From Actinomycetospora chibensis (lineage in GTDB: Bacteria; Actinomycetota; Actinomycetes; Mycobacteriales; Pseudonocardiaceae): 64,000 nt of DNA. Under the pieces are notes generated by a model. That model saw only the letters and a program-made list of their open reading frames with translations, did not search any database and had not been told where the DNA came from. The stretch spans positions 1 to 64,000 of the forward strand of contig NZ_JAQZAM010000025.1 in the NCBI RefSeq assembly GCF_028737215.1, in the 5' to 3' direction. A program made the position numbers and the translations under genes. Of this stretch, positions 60,782 to 64,000 are shown piece by piece. The first letter of the stretch is position 1, and each line of letters begins with the position of its first letter.

Positions 60782-63700
60782 TCAGGTCAGCGCCAGCAAC
60801 CGCTCGACGACCACGGCGGCGAACGCCAGGAGCAGCAGCCCCCAGGTGACCACCCATCCCCGCAGCGCGGCCCGCCCGGGGCGTCGCAGCGCCCGGACCT
60901 GCAGCGTCAGGAGCACGACGACCAGCCCGATCAGGATCGTCACCCCGACCGGCGTCCACGGCGTGGCCCCGATGCGCACCCCGAGGTTCTCCGGGGTCCG
61001 GTTGATCGGGTCGAACGCCTGGTCGTTGCGCGGGACGTAGATCTGGGCGTCGCCGGTGTCGACCACCTTCTGCAACCGGGGGTCGGCGGCCAGGGCCGCG
61101 CGGAACCGGTCGCCCCAGCCCTTCGGGTAGCCGGCGCTGACCTCGAGGTACTGCTCCTCCGCCCGCGAGGTCATGAAGTAGGTGCTGCCGCCCCAGTAGA
61201 CGAGCTGCTCGACGACGGGGTCGACCGTGCGCGGGTCCAGCGGCGCGAGCATCGCGCGCGGCCCGACACCGACCGGGTCGGTGTAGCCCATCGGCATCAT
61301 CGGGGTGGCCCCGGAGTCGAGGGAGTCGGTGACGAAGAGGATCTGCGCGTTGCCGGGGCGGTCGTACACCCAGTGCACGGCCGCCATCTCCCCCGGGGAG
61401 ACGCGCTCGAAGGACTCGTTGCCGTAGGCGGCGACCCCGTAGGCCGCGCCGAGCACCAGCACCACCAGGCCCGCGGCGACGTAGCGCCACACCGAGCCGA
61501 ACGCCTCGCGGAACCCGGCGCCGCGGGCGGTCTCGGGGAAGAACGCGAGTGCGATCAGCACGCAGGCCCCGGGCAGGGCGAACATGTACACCCGGAGCCC
61601 GATCTCCCCGCCGTAGTTCTGCACGAGCACCGCGAGGAACGGCACGGCGAGCAGCAGCGCGACGACGCGGTCGTCCACCCCGCGGTGACGGCGCCGCAGC
61701 AGGCCGACGAGCGACCCGATCGCCAGCACGCCGAACAGGGCCACCCGCACCAGGACCACGACGGCGTGCGCCGGGTCGCCCCCTGTGCGGGCGGTGATGC
61801 TGGTGGCGACGTTGCCGGAGACGTCGCCGACACCGCCGAGGACGTCGGGGAGGTGGCCCGTCCAGAAGGACGCCGTCATGAGACTCACCCAGGCCACCAG
61901 CAGCACCCCGAGCAGCACCGGCAGCCCGCGCAGCGTGGAGCGGCGCGCGAGCGCCAGCGCCCCCGCCGCGATGACCATGACGAACGGGGTGAGCTGGTGG
62001 CTCACCGTGGCCGCTGCGAAGAGCACCAGGAGCATCCCGAGCAGCGCGATGCGGGTCGCCGACGAGGACGGCCGCGCGGCGTGCTCGCCCGGCGTCGTCG
62101 GGGTCCCGATCACCCGGCCGACGAGGTGCCGTCCCCGGCTCCCGGCGCGCCGCAGCCACGACGGCGTCCGGCGCGCCGCGACCGCGAGCCACGCGGGCCG
62201 GCCGGCCGGGAGAGCCTCGCGACCCATCGGCCGGAACCACGTCAGCAGGATGCCGATGAAGATCAGGTACAGCAGGAACGTGTAGCCCTGCGGCGAGAAG
62301 TAGTCCTGCCCGATCCACTGCAGGACGGTGAACAGCAGGGCCGCGAACCACTTGCCGCGCCAGCTGACCCTCAGCGTGCGCAGGATGAGCCACATCGCGA
62401 GCAGGTAGAGCAGGTTCGACAGCAGCGGCGTCACCCGCACCAGCGGGAGCAGCGCGTCCGGGGGGATCCCGTCGGACACGAAGGACACCAGGGCGAAGAA
62501 GCCGGGCCAGCTGAAGCGGGCGTCGAGGTCCGGGACGACGGTGCCCGACAGCGAGATGAAATCGACGAACCCCAGGTGCACGTACGACGTGGGGAAGCGG
62601 GGCAGCGGCTCGATCAGCGCGGTGATGCCGTGCAGCACGGCGCACACCGCGACGAGCTGCCCGGCCAGCAGGACCCGGTGCTCGCGGGCGAGCGCGAGGG
62701 CGACGACGACGCTGAGCAGCAGGCACGCCACCCCGATCACCGTCGCCACGGGCAGCACCGACACCAGGCCCCACCCGGTCAGCCCGGTGAGATCGACGCG
62801 GCGCAGCGGCACGACGATCAGCACCACCGACAGCAGGCTCGCCTCGGCCACCAGCACCGCGGGGACGACGGGAAGGATCGCGGCCAGGAGGCGCCGCCGC
62901 CGCGACCGCGGAGGTCCGGTCGGGTCGGGATCGGGGGCAGGCTCGGGACCGGGACCGGGACCGGGGCCGGGGTCGGGTTCGGGGGCGGGGTCGGGCTCGG
63001 GGGCGGAGTCGGGCTCGGGGGGCGACTCGGGCGGCGGGGCAGCTGCCGGGGCGGACGCACGGGGGCGCACGTGCACGGTCACGAGTGACGAGCGGGTGGC
63101 CGGGTCACCGCGGTCGGGCGCCGTGAGCGGCACCGGGCGGGGCCGCGGCGAGGGGACCCGGGCGTCGCCGGTGGCCGGGCGCGTGGTGCGGGCCTTCGCG
63201 GTGATCACCCGCAGCAGGCTGGGGAGGACGGCGAGCGCCACCGCCGCCTGGCTGACCAGCACGAGCACGCCCACCCCGGTCACCTGGTCGATGGGCATCC
63301 CGAGCGTGCCGCCCCCGACGAACAGGCCCACGACCACGGTGCCGACGACGACGGTCCCGGAGACGACCTGCCAGCGCACGATCGACCGGGCCTTGCCCTG
63401 CGCCCGCAGGACCCCGAGCCAGACCTCCATGACCGCGCGGCCCATCGCCGCGAGGGCGAGCAGCTGCAGCAGCGGCGCGGCCGCGGCGTAGTCCGGCCCG
63501 AGGACCTCGAGCACGGGGCGGGCGACCACGAGCAGCGCCGCGGCGGCCGCCCCGAGCAGCGCGATCGAGCGCACCAGCGCCGACCGTGCGTACCGCGCGA
63601 GGCGGTCGGCGTCGAAGACCCCCTCGACGGTGAGCGTCTGCGCGAGGTTGTTCGGCACCAGGTTGAGGACCGCGGCCATCATCCAGGCGATGTAGAACAC

Positions 63701-64000
63701 CGCGAACGTCGACGGAGGCAGGGCCGCGGCCACCACGACCGGGACCAGGTAGATCGCGCCGAACCCGAACAGGGCCCCGACGAAGTCGCCGGCGAGGAAC
63801 CCGCGGATGTCGCTGCCGGTGGTGACCGTCCCGGCGGTCTCGCGCGCGTGGCGGGGCGCGCGCCGGGCGAAGACGAGGACGTTGACCGGGATGCAGAGCA
63901 GGATCATCGGGACGATCCATGCGACGTAGACGCCGGTGGTGGGCAGCGTGGCCGCCAGCAGGATCAGCAGACCGGCCTTGAGCAGGCCGAAGAGGGTGTT
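60782..64000 (-). CDS. very large membrane protein: flippase-like part joined to a second polytopic region (5' partial)
   Basis: The frame is open to the right edge, so at least 1072 residues are visible and the start lies beyond 64000. The upstream part reads as the back half of a MOP-superfamily flippase (GLLILLAATLPTTGVYVAWI across the edge, then FLAGDFVGALFGFGAIYLVP, NLVPNNLAQTLTVEGVF). A Pro/Glu/Gly-rich linker (about 62930-63050) leads to a second region of about 12 membrane segments with conserved-looking extracellular loops (FVDFISLSGTVVPDLDARFS, WIGQDYFSPQGY) and a soluble end (VYDRPGNAQILFVTDSLDSG, VPRNDQAFDPINRTPENLG). Such a flippase-plus-polymerase-like fusion would move and perhaps link lipid-bound sugars. 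Function is inferred from topology. Confidence 0.7.
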   Translation of the reverse strand, partial: NTLFGLLKAGLLILLAATLPTTGVYVAWIVPMILLCIPVNVLVFARRAPRHARETAGTVTTGSDIRGFLAGDFVGALFGFGAIYLVPVVVAAALPPSTFAVFYIAWMMAAVLNLVPNNLAQTLTVEGVFDADRLARYARSALVRSIALLGAAAAALLVVARPVLEVLGPDYAAAAPLLQLLALAAMGRAVMEVWLGVLRAQGKARSIVRWQVVSGTVVVGTVVVGLFVGGGTLGMPIDQVTGVGVLVLVSQAAVALAVLPSLLRVITAKARTTRPATGDARVPSPRPRPVPLTAPDRGDPATRSSLVTVHVRPRASAPAAAPPPESPPEPDSAPEPDPAPEPDPGPGPGPGPEPAPDPDPTGPPRSRRRRLLAAILPVVPAVLVAEASLLSVVLIVVPLRRVDLTGLTGWGLVSVLPVATVIGVACLLLSVVVALALAREHRVLLAGQLVAVCAVLHGITALIEPLPRFPTSYVHLGFVDFISLSGTVVPDLDARFSWPGFFALVSFVSDGIPPDALLPLVRVTPLLSNLLYLLAMWLILRTLRVSWRGKWFAALLFTVLQWIGQDYFSPQGYTFLLYLIFIGILLTWFRPMGREALPAGRPAWLAVAARRTPSWLRRAGSRGRHLVGRVIGTPTTPGEHAARPSSSATRIALLGMLLVLFAAATVSHQLTPFVMVIAAGALALARRSTLRGLPVLLGVLLVAWVSLMTASFWTGHLPDVLGGVGDVSGNVATSITARTGGDPAHAVVVLVRVALFGVLAIGSLVGLLRRRHRGVDDRVVALLLAVPFLAVLVQNYGGEIGLRVYMFALPGACVLIALAFFPETARGAGFREAFGSVWRYVAAGLVVLVLGAAYGVAAYGNESFERVSPGEMAAVHWVYDRPGNAQILFVTDSLDSGATPMMPMGYTDPVGVGPRAMLAPLDPRTVDPVVEQLVYWGGSTYFMTSRAEEQYLEVSAGYPKGWGDRFRAALAADPRLQKVVDTGDAQIYVPRNDQAFDPINRTPENLGVRIGATPWTPVGVTILIGLVVVLLTLQVRALRRPGRAALRGWVVTWGLLLLAFAAVVVERLLALT

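Noticed and set aside
60471-62774. Minus-strand ORF of 767 codons in a second frame
   Set aside because: Shadow of the large membrane protein; Arg/Gly/Ala-rich, no helices.

Overview
The window looks like chromosomal DNA of a high-GC actinobacterium, most likely from the Pseudonocardiales. Reasons: very strong G/C bias at third codon positions, many GTG starts behind GGAGG/GGGGG ribosome sites, a DDEPPF tail as in actinobacterial SSB, a SARP/AfsR-type regulator, a class F sortase, and DinB and zinc-ribbon families typical of that group. The genus is not provable from the sequence. I saw no rRNA, tRNA, CRISPR array, intact insertion sequence or prophage.

Layout. 0-9 kb: an SSB-like gene end, a GH46 chitosanase lipoprotein, two alpha/beta hydrolases, a polysaccharide deacetylase fused to a family-2 glycosyltransferase, a nucleotidyltransferase pseudogene broken by several frameshifts, and a secreted SGNH esterase. 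9-17.7 kb: an accessory region of small envelope proteins with zinc ribbons and single membrane anchors, an ECF sigma factor fused to its own zinc anti-sigma domain, a 49-residue DnaJ-like zinc-finger protein, and a decayed CHAP-domain gene. 17.8-30.9 kb: an exopolysaccharide operon on the minus strand in Wzx/Wzy style. It holds a polyprenyl-phosphate sugar-phosphate transferase, three family-4 glycosyltransferases, an FkbM methyltransferase, GDP-mannose dehydratase, a flippase, a pyruvyl transferase, a polymerase and a fused chain-length/BY-kinase protein. Its distal part (about 17.8-26.06 kb) has markedly lower GC than its surroundings and looks imported between core genes.

31-43 kb: a large SARP-type regulator divergent from a permuted papain-like (YiiX/NlpC-like) hydrolase whose C-terminal tail recurs in a mini-ORF after the next gene, more anchored surface proteins, a PrsW-family membrane protease, a MetX-like alpha/beta hydrolase, GDP-fucose synthase (completing the GDP-fucose route begun by gmd), and two related tiny membrane proteins. 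43.7-55 kb: a neighbourhood that looks built for an unusual membrane lipid or phospho-polymer. It has a histidine phosphatase, an LPG-synthase-type membrane protein, a methyltransferase, a glycosyltransferase, a bifunctional penicillin-binding protein with PASTA, an L,D-transpeptidase, a 6-pyruvoyltetrahydropterin-synthase homologue, a medium-chain dehydrogenase, and a single polypeptide fusing a CDP-alcohol phosphotransferase to an LtaS-like sulfatase-fold domain. 55-64 kb: Clp-N protein, small unknowns, a DUF4397-sortase F protein, a DinB protein, a glycoside hydrolase lipoprotein, and a very large flippase-like/polytopic fusion running off the right edge.

Taken together the window is envelope biology: making, exporting and trimming surface glycans, anchoring proteins, and possibly a lipoteichoic-acid-like polymer. 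The fusion at 52.7-55.1 kb and its neighbours are the best candidate for an undescribed system.
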